A DNA stretch of 64,000 nucleotides from Blastopirellula retiformator (GTDB lineage: Bacteria > Planctomycetota > Planctomycetia > Pirellulales > Pirellulaceae). The notes beneath the pieces were generated by a model. That model was not told where the DNA came from and did not search any database. It saw only the letters and a program-made list of their open reading frames with translations. The stretch spans positions 396,942 through 460,941 of the forward strand of contig NZ_SJPF01000005.1 of NCBI RefSeq assembly GCF_007859755.1, given 5' to 3'. Shown piece by piece: positions 51,127 to 59,157 of this stretch. Position 1 is the stretch's first letter. Each line of letters opens with the position of its first letter. The translations under genes were made by a program, and so were the position numbers.

Positions 51127-52032
51127 ATGTCTAGTTCCGTTTTAGCCCGTTATCTCGATCCCGAAGTTCTCAGCCGCGTCGCCGGTCGCAGTATCGAACC
51201 GCGCGGCCTGGTGATGGGAAACCTCGCCGGTGCGCACCGTTCGCCCGCGTCTGGTTTCGCCGTTGAGTTCGCCGGGCATCGTGAATACGTCCCTGGCGAC
51301 GATCCGAAGCATATCGACTGGCGGGTCTATTTCACCCGCGACAAGTACTTCATCAAGCAGTACGAGATGGAGACGAACTTCACGTGCCATCTGCTGCTCG
51401 ATATCAGTTCTTCGATGCGGTACGGAGAAGGGGACGAACAGAAGCTGCTGTACGCGTCCCGAATGGCGACCATACTGGGGCACAGCATCGTGCGGCAGAG
51501 CGACAAGGTTTCGCTGGCGACGTTCGACACGCACCTCCGCGGGCACATCCGGGCCAGCAACTCGATGCACCAGGTGGTCAAGATGACGCAGCACCTGGAC
51601 GAAGTCGACGCGATCGAGAAGACGAATCTCGCCCAATGCTTAAGCGAACTGGCCGAACGGATGCAGCGCCGCGAGATCGTAATGATCTTTAGCGACTTCT
51701 TTGGCGAGCTAGAATCGCTGGAAGCGGCGATCCAGCGGCTGCGGTTTAGCAAGCACGAGGTCGTCTTGTTTCAGGTGATGCACCATGACGAACTCTATTT
51801 CGACATGGACGGCATGATCCGGTTTGTGGGGCTTGAATCTGCCGAGCAGTTTTTGGCGCAGCCTGACGATCTGCGAGCCGGCTATCTCGAGGCGGTCGGC
51901 GCCTTCAACGCCCAGTTGGAAGAGATCGCTCAGCGAAACGGCTGCGACCACGTGTTGGTCGACACCCGCGAAGATATGGCCGGCATGTTCGCCGACTATC
52001 TCAACAAGCGAATGCGAATGCCGCGCCGTTAA
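51127..52032 (+). CDS. DUF58 domain protein
   Basis: 301-aa cytoplasmic protein of the DUF58 family with a VWA-like fold. The family signature is FAGHREYVPGDDPKHIDWRVYF near 42-63, and LLLDISSSMRYG near 90 is an intact metal-binding DxSxS motif. FDMDGMIRFVGLESAEQFLAQ and a basic end (RMRMPRR) close it. No membrane helix is seen, unlike the longer DUF58 proteins with two helices. It follows moxR by 20 bases and is the standard partner of that ATPase; together they probably regulate or assemble the membrane VWA proteins upstream. Last gene of the cluster. Confidence 0.92.
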   Translation: MSSSVLARYLDPEVLSRVAGRSIEPRGLVMGNLAGAHRSPASGFAVEFAGHREYVPGDDPKHIDWRVYFTRDKYFIKQYEMETNFTCHLLLDISSSMRYGEGDEQKLLYASRMATILGHSIVRQSDKVSLATFDTHLRGHIRASNSMHQVVKMTQHLDEVDAIEKTNLAQCLSELAERMQRREIVMIFSDFFGELESLEAAIQRLRFSKHEVVLFQVMHHDELYFDMDGMIRFVGLESAEQFLAQPDDLRAGYLEAVGAFNAQLEEIAQRNGCDHVLVDTREDMAGMFADYLNKRMRMPRR

Positions 52033-52351
52033 CCAAGGGTAGGGCAGGCCGTGCCTGCCGGGATGGATACGCACGCAAGTCGGCCGCCACGACCAACCCT
52101 ATCGAAGAGCGAGCTGTCTTGCCCGTCCGTGAAATCGGTAGAATCCTACTAGGAGGTTTTCCCGCCGCTTGGTGATCCTTTTCACTCTCACTGCGACGGT
52201 CAGCCCTGAAAATGGCGATTCCTCTCCATCCAGCGGCGAATTTCGCCACGACCCGACTTGCCGGTTTGGGCTAAGATTACGGGATGTCGCTCGATGGTGA
52301 GCGACGGAAGCTTCGCTTGGAATGTCGCAGTCGAAACGGGGAATTCTCGAT
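52033..52351. other. Intergenic region before the prolyl oligopeptidase gene
   Basis: 319 bases containing the REP-like hairpin at 52039-52063 just after the DUF58 stop. The remaining 290 bases show no gene. The promoter of the peptidase gene must lie here, but no clear -35/-10 pair was identified. Confidence 0.4.
52039..52063. repeat. REP-like GTAG-headed hairpin
   Basis: GTAGGG at 52039-52044 leads into the stem GGCAGGC (52043-52049) / GCCTGCC (52053-52059) with loop CGT, then CCGGGA to 52063. The outer flanks GTAGGG and CCGGGA are the same as in the hairpins at 61742 and 62148, while the stem sequence is different. Confidence 0.65.
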
Positions 52352-54502
52352 ATGATGGTGCGAGTCGCGGCCGCTGCCGCAGCAACTTGGATGATTTTGA
52401 TGTTGGCTCCAATGGTCTTACTGGCCGAGGGCGCCGAAGAAAATAAGAAAGCGGAAAGCGTGAGTAGCGAAACCGATCCCTACATCTGGCTGGAAGATGT
52501 CGAAGGCGAAGAGACGCTCGACTGGGTGCGGGCCCGCAACAAGATCTCGCAGGCCAAGCTGGAAAGCGACGCCGATTTCTCGACCCTGCAAAGCGACCTG
52601 CTGGCGATCCTCGATTCCAACGATCGGATTCCCTTCGTCCGCAAGCGCGGTGAGTACTACTACAACTTCTGGCGCGATGAGAAGAACGAGCGAGGCGTCT
52701 GGCGGCGCACGACGCTCGACGAGTACAAAAAGGCTGAGCCGAAGTGGGAAGTGATCATCGATCTGGATGAACTGGCCAAGGCCGAAGGAGAGAACTGGGT
52801 CTGGAGCGGCGCCCAAGTGCTGCGTCCTGAGTACAACCGGGCGCTGGTCAGCTTGTCGCGCGGCGGCGCCGACGCCGACGTCACCCGTGAGTTTGACATC
52901 GCTACCCGCAAGTTCGTCGAAGACGGTTTCAATCGTCCCGAAGCGAAAGGGGGCATGAGCTGGATCGACATTGACCATGTCTTCATCTCGACCGACTTTG
53001 GTCCCGGCTCGGTGACCGACTCGGGCTATCCGCGGATCGCCAAACTGTGGACCCGCGGCGAAAAGCTGGAAGACGCCAAGGTGGTGTACGAAGGCAAGAT
53101 GACCGATATGTCGATCAGCGCCTCGCACGACAGCACGCCGGGGTTTGAACGCAACTTCGTTCGCCGTGCGATCGCCTTTTACAACAACGAAATCTACCTG
53201 CTGAAAGAGGATGGCTCGCTCGCCCAAATCGAAACGCCCAACTCTGCCGGCAAGGGCGTCCATCGCGAGTATCTGACGCTTGAACTGCGCGAGCCGTGGA
53301 CCGTCGGCGACAAGACCTACAAGACAGGCTCGCTGCTGGTCGCCAACTTTGACGACTTCATGGCGGGCAAGCGGGACTTCACCGTCCTGTTTGAGCCGAC
53401 TGACCGCAACGCGTTGGCGGGCGCCCGCTTCACGAAGGACTACCTGCTGCTGAACGTGCTGGAAGACGTCGCCAGCAAGTTGTTCGTCATGCAACCGCAA
53501 GCCGACGGAAGTTGGTCGAAGACGCCGTTGGTTGGCGCTCCGACGCTTGGTACGGTTAGCGTCTCGCCGGTCGATTCGGACGAGTCGAACGACTACTTCA
53601 TGACCTCGACCGATTACCTGACGCCCACCACCTTGTACATGGGCGAAGTTGGCAAACAGCCCGAAGAACTAAAGGCGATGCCGGAGTTCTTCGACGCGAC
53701 CGGCTTGACCGTCGCGCAGCACTTCGCCACCAGCAAAGATGGCACGAAGGTTCCCTACTTCATGCTCTATCGCAAAGAGATGAAGTTCGACGGCGCCAAC
53801 CCGACGCTGCTTTACGGTTATGGCGGTTTTGAAATCTCGCTGCAGCCTGGCTATCGGGCGACCGTTGGTCGGGCTTGGTCGACCCAGGGAGGCGTGTACG
53901 TCGTCGCCAACATTCGCGGCGGCGGCGAGTATGGTCCGCGTTGGCATCAAGCGGCGCTAAAGCAAAATCGTTTGAGGGCGTACGAAGACTTCGCCGCGGT
54001 CGCCGAGGACCTAATCGAGCGCAAGGTAACGTCGCGCGAACATCTGGGCATTCAAGGTGGTTCAAACGGCGGATTGCTGGTCGGCAACATGGTGACGTTG
54101 TACCCAGATCTGTTCAAAGCGGCCGTCTGCCAGGTGCCGCTGCTCGACATGAAGCGTTACAACCATCTGCTCGCCGGCGCCTCGTGGATGGCTGAATATG
54201 GCAACCCAGATCTGCCCGAGGAATGGGAGTTTATTCGCACCTATTCGCCGTACCACAACGTGAAAGAGGATGTCGACTATCCGACCGTTTTCTTTACGAC
54301 GTCGACCCGCGACGACCGCGTTCATCCAGGGCATGCCCGTAAGATGTTCGCCAAGATGGAAGGTTGGGATAAGGATGTTCTCTACTACGAGAACATCGAA
54401 GGGGGCCACGGCGGCGCCGCCAACAATCGCCAGTCGGCCTTCATGACCACGATGGCCTTCACCTTCCTGAAGCAACAACTCTTTCCGAAAGACAAAGAGT
54501 AA
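52352..54502 (+). CDS. Prolyl oligopeptidase-family serine peptidase
   Basis: 716 aa, the size of prolyl endopeptidase (S9A), cutting short peptides after proline. A hydrophobic N-terminus (VRVAAAAAATWMILMLAPMV) suggests export. The N-terminal part DPYIWLEDVEGEETLDWV is the family start, and the propeller spans about 95-450. The hydrolase domain holds S571 in GIQGGSNGGLLVGN, the DDRVHPGH acidic site at D654/D655, and H686 in EGGHGG. GGGEYGPRWHQAALKQNRLRAYEDF is the typical loop before the serine. ATG 52352 is chosen because GGGGA precedes it and it starts the signal; ATG 52322 is an alternative. Single gene followed by a hairpin. Confidence 0.92.
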   Translation: MMVRVAAAAAATWMILMLAPMVLLAEGAEENKKAESVSSETDPYIWLEDVEGEETLDWVRARNKISQAKLESDADFSTLQSDLLAILDSNDRIPFVRKRGEYYYNFWRDEKNERGVWRRTTLDEYKKAEPKWEVIIDLDELAKAEGENWVWSGAQVLRPEYNRALVSLSRGGADADVTREFDIATRKFVEDGFNRPEAKGGMSWIDIDHVFISTDFGPGSVTDSGYPRIAKLWTRGEKLEDAKVVYEGKMTDMSISASHDSTPGFERNFVRRAIAFYNNEIYLLKEDGSLAQIETPNSAGKGVHREYLTLELREPWTVGDKTYKTGSLLVANFDDFMAGKRDFTVLFEPTDRNALAGARFTKDYLLLNVLEDVASKLFVMQPQADGSWSKTPLVGAPTLGTVSVSPVDSDESNDYFMTSTDYLTPTTLYMGEVGKQPEELKAMPEFFDATGLTVAQHFATSKDGTKVPYFMLYRKEMKFDGANPTLLYGYGGFEISLQPGYRATVGRAWSTQGGVYVVANIRGGGEYGPRWHQAALKQNRLRAYEDFAAVAEDLIERKVTSREHLGIQGGSNGGLLVGNMVTLYPDLFKAAVCQVPLLDMKRYNHLLAGASWMAEYGNPDLPEEWEFIRTYSPYHNVKEDVDYPTVFFTTSTRDDRVHPGHARKMFAKMEGWDKDVLYYENIEGGHGGAANNRQSAFMTTMAFTFLKQQLFPKDKE

Positions 54503-54510
54503 ACCGCTTC

Positions 54511-54544
54511 CAGGGCGTGGGGCGTCGAGACGCACCACGCCCTG
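54511..54544. terminator. GC-rich hairpin after the peptidase gene
   Basis: CAGGGCGTGG (54511-54520) pairs with CCACGCCCTG (54535-54544). Inside, GCGTC pairs with GACGC after one G-A mismatch, with loop GA. The hairpin lies 8 bases after the stop codon. It has no T-run, so it may slow rather than end transcription. It sits directly beside the fold-back element at 54552. Confidence 0.5.
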
Positions 54545-54551
54545 CTTAGAG

Positions 54552-54750
54552 GCATTAGATGTAACCACGCGTGGTAACGCACTTCTAGGGCGTTTTTCTG
54601 ATAGCAGTAGCGTTTCTGGCGTTAGTGAGGCAAGCTGGTCAAGGCGACCGAAGCAGGCGAATCCTCAAGATTCGTCGATGCAGGTCAACGCCGACCAGCG
54701 CGGCCGCAACCAGCCAGAACGATACAGATGGAGGAAAACCGCTCTAATGC
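54552..54750. repeat. Fold-back (imperfect inverted repeat) element
   Basis: The two halves of this stretch are imperfect complements. Outermost, GCATTAGA (54552-54559) pairs with TCTAATGC (54743-54750). Further in, TTCTGGC (54614-54620) pairs with GCCAGAA (54713-54719), and GCTGGTC (54634-54640) pairs with GACCAGC (54693-54699). The centre is a hairpin CGAATC-CTCAA-GATTCG at 54658-54674. It fills the gap between the convergent peptidase and permease genes. It contains CTGATAGCAGTAG at 54598-54610, which recurs at 6588-6600. It may be a MITE-like element or a structured RNA. Confidence 0.55.
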
Positions 54751-54754
54751 GTTG

Positions 54755-55867
54755 CTACGCGGTTTGCTTTTCCAACAGCGCCGCTTCCTGGCGAGCCCGT
54801 CTAGCGGCGATGATGCGCCGGGCGATCTCATCGCCGATCACGCCGATCAAGATGACGCCGCCGACAACGGCGAACTCCAACTCCTGAATCGACCACATTT
54901 CGATCGAGTTTTGCAGCACCCGCAAGATCGCGGTGCCGATGACGACGCCGACGATCGAACCTTCGCCGCCGCGCAAACTGCATCCGCCTAGCACCGCCGC
55001 CGCAATCGCGTACAGTTCGTAGAAGTTGCCGAAGGTACTGGGCATGACGCTGCCGATGTCGATCGAGAAGAGGACGCCGGCGATTCCGGCCAGGCAAGTG
55101 CAGATCATGTAGCTGAGGATCACCATCGCGTCGGTCCGGACGCCGCTGAAGCGAGCCGCCTGTTCGTTCTTGCCGAGGGCTTTCAGGTGGCGGCCGAAGA
55201 CGGTCCAGTTAAGCAACACCGTCGCCACAATCGCGATCACCGTCAAGTAAATCAGCGGCGGATGAAGCGGGACCCAGTCGTACCAACCAAGGGCGATTCG
55301 CTCTCCCGCGTCGTTCAGGGCGAAGTGCCCTGGTTGATCCCCCAGGCCTGGGACCCACTTGTGAAAGCTCCAGTAGCCTTCGTTGATCCAGGGCAAGAAG
55401 GGAACCGGCACGCTGCCCCATTCGTAGTTGATGAGGAAGTCGAGCTTGGAAAAGCCGCCGACCGAACTTCCCCCAGCCGTCGCTCGCGCCAAACCACGGA
55501 GAATCAATAGTCCGCACAGCGTGACGACGAATGGCTGTAACTTCAGCTTCGTGACGAGCAGCCCATAGACCAAACCGAGCAGCGTCGACATCGCAATCAC
55601 CGAGCCGATCGCCACCGCTGGCGGCAAGTTGTAATCGGCCATGAAGATGCCGAACAAGCAACCGACCAAGGCCAGCATTGAGCCGATCGACAGGTCGATG
55701 CCGCCGGTGATGATCACAAACGCCACGCCGATTCCCATCACGCCGTACAGCGAAGTCCAGCGGATGATGTTGGCTAGATTGCCAGGCTCGACAAAGCGGG
55801 GGCGAAAGATCGCCGTCACAATGCAAATCACCAGCAGTAGGATCAGCATTCCCCAACTCTTATTCAT
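54755..55867 (-). CDS. Ribose/sugar ABC transporter permease (RbsC-like)
   Basis: 370-aa inner-membrane permease of a carbohydrate ABC importer. About eight to ten hydrophobic helices; family blocks GIGVAFVIITGGIDLSIGSMLAL, KLKLQPFVVTLCGLLILRGLARA and ELYAIAAAVLGGCSLRGGEGSIVG (the contact with the ATPase). It carries an extra 60-residue periplasmic loop (about 145-205: GYWSFHKWVPGLGDQPGHFAL) not found in RbsC of about 320 aa. A Pirellulaceae-type variant is likely. It is the last gene of the binding protein-ATPase-permease operon. Confidence 0.91.
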   Translation of the reverse strand: MNKSWGMLILLLVICIVTAIFRPRFVEPGNLANIIRWTSLYGVMGIGVAFVIITGGIDLSIGSMLALVGCLFGIFMADYNLPPAVAIGSVIAMSTLLGLVYGLLVTKLKLQPFVVTLCGLLILRGLARATAGGSSVGGFSKLDFLINYEWGSVPVPFLPWINEGYWSFHKWVPGLGDQPGHFALNDAGERIALGWYDWVPLHPPLIYLTVIAIVATVLLNWTVFGRHLKALGKNEQAARFSGVRTDAMVILSYMICTCLAGIAGVLFSIDIGSVMPSTFGNFYELYAIAAAVLGGCSLRGGEGSIVGVVIGTAILRVLQNSIEMWSIQELEFAVVGGVILIGVIGDEIARRIIAARRARQEAALLEKQTA

Positions 55868-55898
55868 TCGCCAGCCCTTTGCGTCGCCTGATGTTGTT

Positions 55899-57398
55899 CT
55901 ACGTGGTGCTCGCGATCGCTGCGCCGGTCGCCAGGCGCATGATCGCTTCTTCGCTCAATTGGTCGCGGCGCAGCTCACCGGCCAACTGGCCTTCGTGCAT
56001 GACCAGCGTCCGATCCGACATGCCGATCACTTCTTCCATCTCGCTCGAGGCGAACAGGATAGCCACCCCTTGTTGCGCCAGACGCTCCATCATCTCATAG
56101 ATTTCATGTTTGGCGCCAATGTCGATGCCACGGGTAGGTTCGTCCAGCAGCAGCACCTTCGGCCCCATCGCCAACCACTTGGCGATGACCGCCTTTTGCT
56201 GATTGCCGCCAGAGAGAAACTGAATGATCTGCCCCGGTCCCGGCGTCTTGATCCGCAGCGTCTCGATCATCTCGGCGGCGGTTGATCGCTCCCAACTGGT
56301 CGGTAAGATGCCAGCTGTTGACGCTCGCGATAGGCCCGGCAAGGTGATGTTCTCGCCGACCGTCATCTCGATCACCAAGCCGTCTTGCTTGCGATCCTCC
56401 GGGACCAGAAATAGCCCGGTCGCGATCGCATCACGCGGACTCCGCAGACTTACCCGCTTGCCGGCGACTTCGACCGATCCACCGACCGCTCGGCGGACGC
56501 CGAACAGCGTTTCTAACAGCTCGGTGCGACCAGCGCCGACCAGGCCCGCCAAACCAACGATCTCGCCGGCCTTCAACTGCAGGTCGATCGGAAATCCGCT
56601 CTTGCCAGCAACGCGAACACCCTTGGCCGAGAGCACAGTCTCTTCTGCAGTATGTGGGGTGTGCGGAAAGAACTGATCGAGATCGCGGCCGACCATCAGC
56701 CGCACCATCTGTTCGTGCGTGATCTGATCTTTGGCAAGTTCGCCCGAATTGCGGCCGTCTCGCAGCGCCACGACGCGGTCGGCGACATGGTGAATCTCGC
56801 TGAGCCGGTGCGAAATATAAACGACGCTGACTCCTTGTTCGCGCAAGGTGCGAATGACCCGGAACAGGTTCTCCACCTCGCCGGTCGACAGGCTCGAGGT
56901 TGGTTCGTCCATGATCAGCACTTGGGCGCTCGACGCGAGCGCCTTGGCGATCTCGACCAACTGCCGACGCCCGATCGAAAGACTGGCGAGCGACGCGGTC
57001 GGCGGGACGTCGAGCCCGACTTGCCGCAGCACCTCGCTGGCGCGGTGCTCCATTTCGCGACGTTTTAAAAAGCCGAATGCCCGCGGCTCTTTGCCGAGGA
57101 AGATGTTGGCGGCGACGTCGAGGTTGTCGCACAGGTTCAGCTCTTGATGGATCAGGGCGATGCCGAGCTTCTCGGCGTCGCGGACGGTGCGAATCTCGAC
57201 CGGCCGGCCATCGATTTTGATCTCGCCTTTGTCGGGCGTTTGAATCCCGGCGAGGATCTTCATCAGCGTGCTTTTGCCGGCGCCGTTCTCACCGATCACC
57301 GCTACCGACTCACCGGGGGCGATCGAGAGGCTGACCCCTTTCAGCGCTTTGACGCCGGGGAATCGTTTGGTGACGTTACAGACTTCAAGCAGCGGCAC
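55899..57398 (-). CDS. Sugar ABC transporter ATPase (RbsA/MglA-like, two domains)
   Basis: 499 aa with two fused ATPase domains, as usual for ribose/galactose-type importers. Domain 1: Walker A GENGAGKST at about 36-44, Q-loop ALIHQELNL, signature LSIGRRQLVEIAKAL and Walker B VLIMDEPTSSL. Domain 2: degenerate Walker A GLVGAGRTELLETLFG, intact signature FLSGGNQQKAVIAKWL and Walker B VLLLDEPTRGIDIGAK. The pattern of one strong and one weak site is normal for RbsA. It lies 31 bases before the permease and 43 bases after the binding-protein gene. Confidence 0.94.
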   Translation of the reverse strand: MPLLEVCNVTKRFPGVKALKGVSLSIAPGESVAVIGENGAGKSTLMKILAGIQTPDKGEIKIDGRPVEIRTVRDAEKLGIALIHQELNLCDNLDVAANIFLGKEPRAFGFLKRREMEHRASEVLRQVGLDVPPTASLASLSIGRRQLVEIAKALASSAQVLIMDEPTSSLSTGEVENLFRVIRTLREQGVSVVYISHRLSEIHHVADRVVALRDGRNSGELAKDQITHEQMVRLMVGRDLDQFFPHTPHTAEETVLSAKGVRVAGKSGFPIDLQLKAGEIVGLAGLVGAGRTELLETLFGVRRAVGGSVEVAGKRVSLRSPRDAIATGLFLVPEDRKQDGLVIEMTVGENITLPGLSRASTAGILPTSWERSTAAEMIETLRIKTPGPGQIIQFLSGGNQQKAVIAKWLAMGPKVLLLDEPTRGIDIGAKHEIYEMMERLAQQGVAILFASSEMEEVIGMSDRTLVMHEGQLAGELRRDQLSEEAIMRLATGAAIASTT

Positions 57399-57441
57399 GC
57401 GGAGGCCTTTCGCACAAAGAGCTGAAGCGGGCAGGCGGCCG

Positions 57442-58560
57442 CTACTCGGACCGTTTCTCGTCAGCTTCGGCCGGCGGAGCGCCGCCGATGGCGTACTGCG
57501 CCGGGATCGGCTTGTCGAGCAGTTCGTCGATCACGCCGGAGCTGCGCTCTTGCGCATTCAGCTGTTCGAGCTTGCCGACAAAGATCGCCACTTCGCCCCC
57601 GTCCGGAATCGCTTTCTTCACCAGCTTGCCGACGGCGCGACCCGCCAGGTAGTTGCCGGTGCCAATGTAGAATAGCCGCTCGGTATCAGGGGCATCGCTG
57701 TCGTGGCAGATCACCTTCATCTTTTCGCAGGCCCGATTGATCAGCGGCCTTTGGTTCTCTTTGTCGATCGGCGACAGGGCCAGGCCTTGGCAGTCGTCGT
57801 TCAGCTTCCGCTCGATAAACCGCTTTTGCTCTTCGGCGCTGGCGGTCGGCGGGTGATAGACGTCGCACGAGGCGTTGAAAATCGGCTCGGCTGATCGCAC
57901 TCCTTGTTCGGCCAACTCCCAGAAGGGGTCGACCGTGTTGGTCAAGAACGCCAGGCTGACCGGCCGGCTGGTGTCGTAGTCGTCTCGCTCGCTCTGGGGC
58001 GCCGGGGCTTTGCCGGCCATCATCTGCTCGATGTCCGACTTGAACTGCTTGGCGTTGTCGGGCGTGATGACGCGATGCGGAATGTAAATGATCTGACTGT
58101 CAGGTACATCGACCTGTTGGCCGCGAATCAAGGCCGAAAGATACTCGACCGACTTAAAGCCAAACAGGAACGGCTGCTGCACGACGGTGCCGAAGATCTT
58201 TCCTTCTTCGATTCCTTTGAGGGTCTCAATATCTTCATCGAAGCCGACGATTTTGATGTCGTCGAGCTTTCCGGCATTTTCTACGGCCCGCAAAATGGTG
58301 GGGGGATTGTAGGCGTAGAGGCCGACCATGCAGTTGAGATTGGGGTATTTGGAGATCGCCGCTTCGGCGTTTTGCTTGGCCCGGTCATGATTTCCGCTGT
58401 CCGAACGGAGGGCGACGACCGTGTATTTGCCGTGCGAAACGGGGAACTCGTACTGCAGAGCGGCGCTGCTGGAGCCCCCCCCAGAGTTCGACTCAGATCG
58501 ACAGCCGAGCGTTGCCGTGGCGGCGACGGCGCACGCCTTCAGAAAGAGACGACGTTTCAT
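57442..58560 (-). CDS. Sugar-binding lipoprotein of the ABC importer, lobes circularly permuted
   Basis: 372 aa. Leader MKRRLFLKACAVAATATLGC with lipidated C20 and a Ser/Gly linker. The usual periplasmic-binding order is reversed. Residues about 37-180 correspond to the second (C-terminal) half of RbsB-type proteins (YTVVALRSDSGNHDRAKQNA, NCMVGLYAYNPPTILRAVE, IKIVGFDEDIETLKGI, IFGTVVQQPFLFGFKSVEYL). Residues about 199-352 correspond to the first half (PVSLAFLTNTVDPFWELAEQ, LALSPIDKENQRPLINRA, VICHDSDAPDTERLFYIGTG, VAIFVGKLEQLNAQERSSGV). The ATG at 58560 starts the lipoprotein leader. Gene order and partners are normal for a ribose-type importer; the sugar is unknown. Confidence 0.88.
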   Translation of the reverse strand: MKRRLFLKACAVAATATLGCRSESNSGGGSSSAALQYEFPVSHGKYTVVALRSDSGNHDRAKQNAEAAISKYPNLNCMVGLYAYNPPTILRAVENAGKLDDIKIVGFDEDIETLKGIEEGKIFGTVVQQPFLFGFKSVEYLSALIRGQQVDVPDSQIIYIPHRVITPDNAKQFKSDIEQMMAGKAPAPQSERDDYDTSRPVSLAFLTNTVDPFWELAEQGVRSAEPIFNASCDVYHPPTASAEEQKRFIERKLNDDCQGLALSPIDKENQRPLINRACEKMKVICHDSDAPDTERLFYIGTGNYLAGRAVGKLVKKAIPDGGEVAIFVGKLEQLNAQERSSGVIDELLDKPIPAQYAIGGAPPAEADEKRSE

Positions 58561-58717
58561 AAGTGCTGGCCCAAAGCGGAGAAGGGAAGAGCGATACAAA
58601 AGCGAACAAGTCGCCATTTTAGAGTGACGTCAAGGCAGAGGCAACTGATGCCCAGCAAAGGCTTTAATAACGTGCCGAAGCGCCCCGTTATGGCCGGGTG
58701 GTTCGGTTCCGCGCACA

Positions 58718-58746
58718 GAAAAACGCACGTCCCGAAGGACGTGCGT
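58718..58746 (-). terminator. Intrinsic terminator of the small lipoprotein gene
   Basis: Read on the minus strand, ACGCACGTCC, loop TTCG, GGACGTGCGT (58746 to 58723) is a perfect 10-bp stem with the very stable UUCG tetraloop, followed by T residues. It lies about 60 bases after the 39-residue lipoprotein gene and serves it. Confidence 0.9.
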
Positions 58747-58805
58747 CGGAATTTCGCATTTCCGCAGCGAACCCCAAGGCCCGCAGGGAAGTCGAAATAG
58801 GTAGC

Positions 58806-58925
58806 CTAGTTGCTGGTGTTGGCCGGCGGAGGCGTGGTCGGCGGTTCCGCCGGAGTACAACCGACAAACGGAGCGGCCAAAGAGGCCAGAACAACAGCAA
58901 CCATCAAAGTCTTCATGATTTTCAT
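58806..58925 (-). CDS. Tiny 39-residue lipoprotein
   Basis: A 39-residue reading frame. MKIMKTLMVAVVLASLAAPF is a signal peptide ending in the lipobox FVGC (lipidated C23), and the remainder is a Pro/Thr-rich tail, TPAEPPTTPPPANTSN. AGAAGGG lies about 8 bases before the start. It has its own promoter-like sequence and a UUCG terminator, so it is a free-standing transcription unit. After cleavage only 17 residues stay attached to lipid; such mini-lipoproteins are common in planctomycetes. Function unknown. Confidence 0.8.
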   Translation of the reverse strand: MKIMKTLMVAVVLASLAAPFVGCTPAEPPTTPPPANTSN

Positions 58926-58968
58926 CTGCGTAACCCTTCTTCAAATTGAGCATTTCCACGTATTGGCC

Positions 58969-58997
58969 AGTCTAATGAATGCGAATGAGCTACTCAA
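58969..58997 (-). promoter_or_regulatory. Candidate sigma-70-type promoter of the tiny lipoprotein
   Basis: On the minus strand TTGAGT (58997-58992), a 17-base spacer and TAGACT (58974-58969) match the -35/-10 consensus at four of six bases each. Transcription would start near 58962, about 37 bases before the start codon. Confidence 0.4.
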
Positions 58998-59157
58998 CTA
59001 CGCGTTTTTTTCCATTAGCCCGGTCAATAAAATTTAGAGCGGTAAAATCGGCGCCATCAGGCTAACAAGATTCGCCGGCGCTCCATCGTGCTGTTCGGCC
59101 GTCCTGGCCGACTATTAGAAATAAGGTCGTTCCTTTCTTCCCCCTTCGCAGAAGCTT

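Noticed and set aside
54609..54720. Integron attC-type recombination site
   Set aside because: The fold-back has an attC-like shape, but no matched GTTRRRY / RYYYAAC pair at the ends and no integrase or cassette array.
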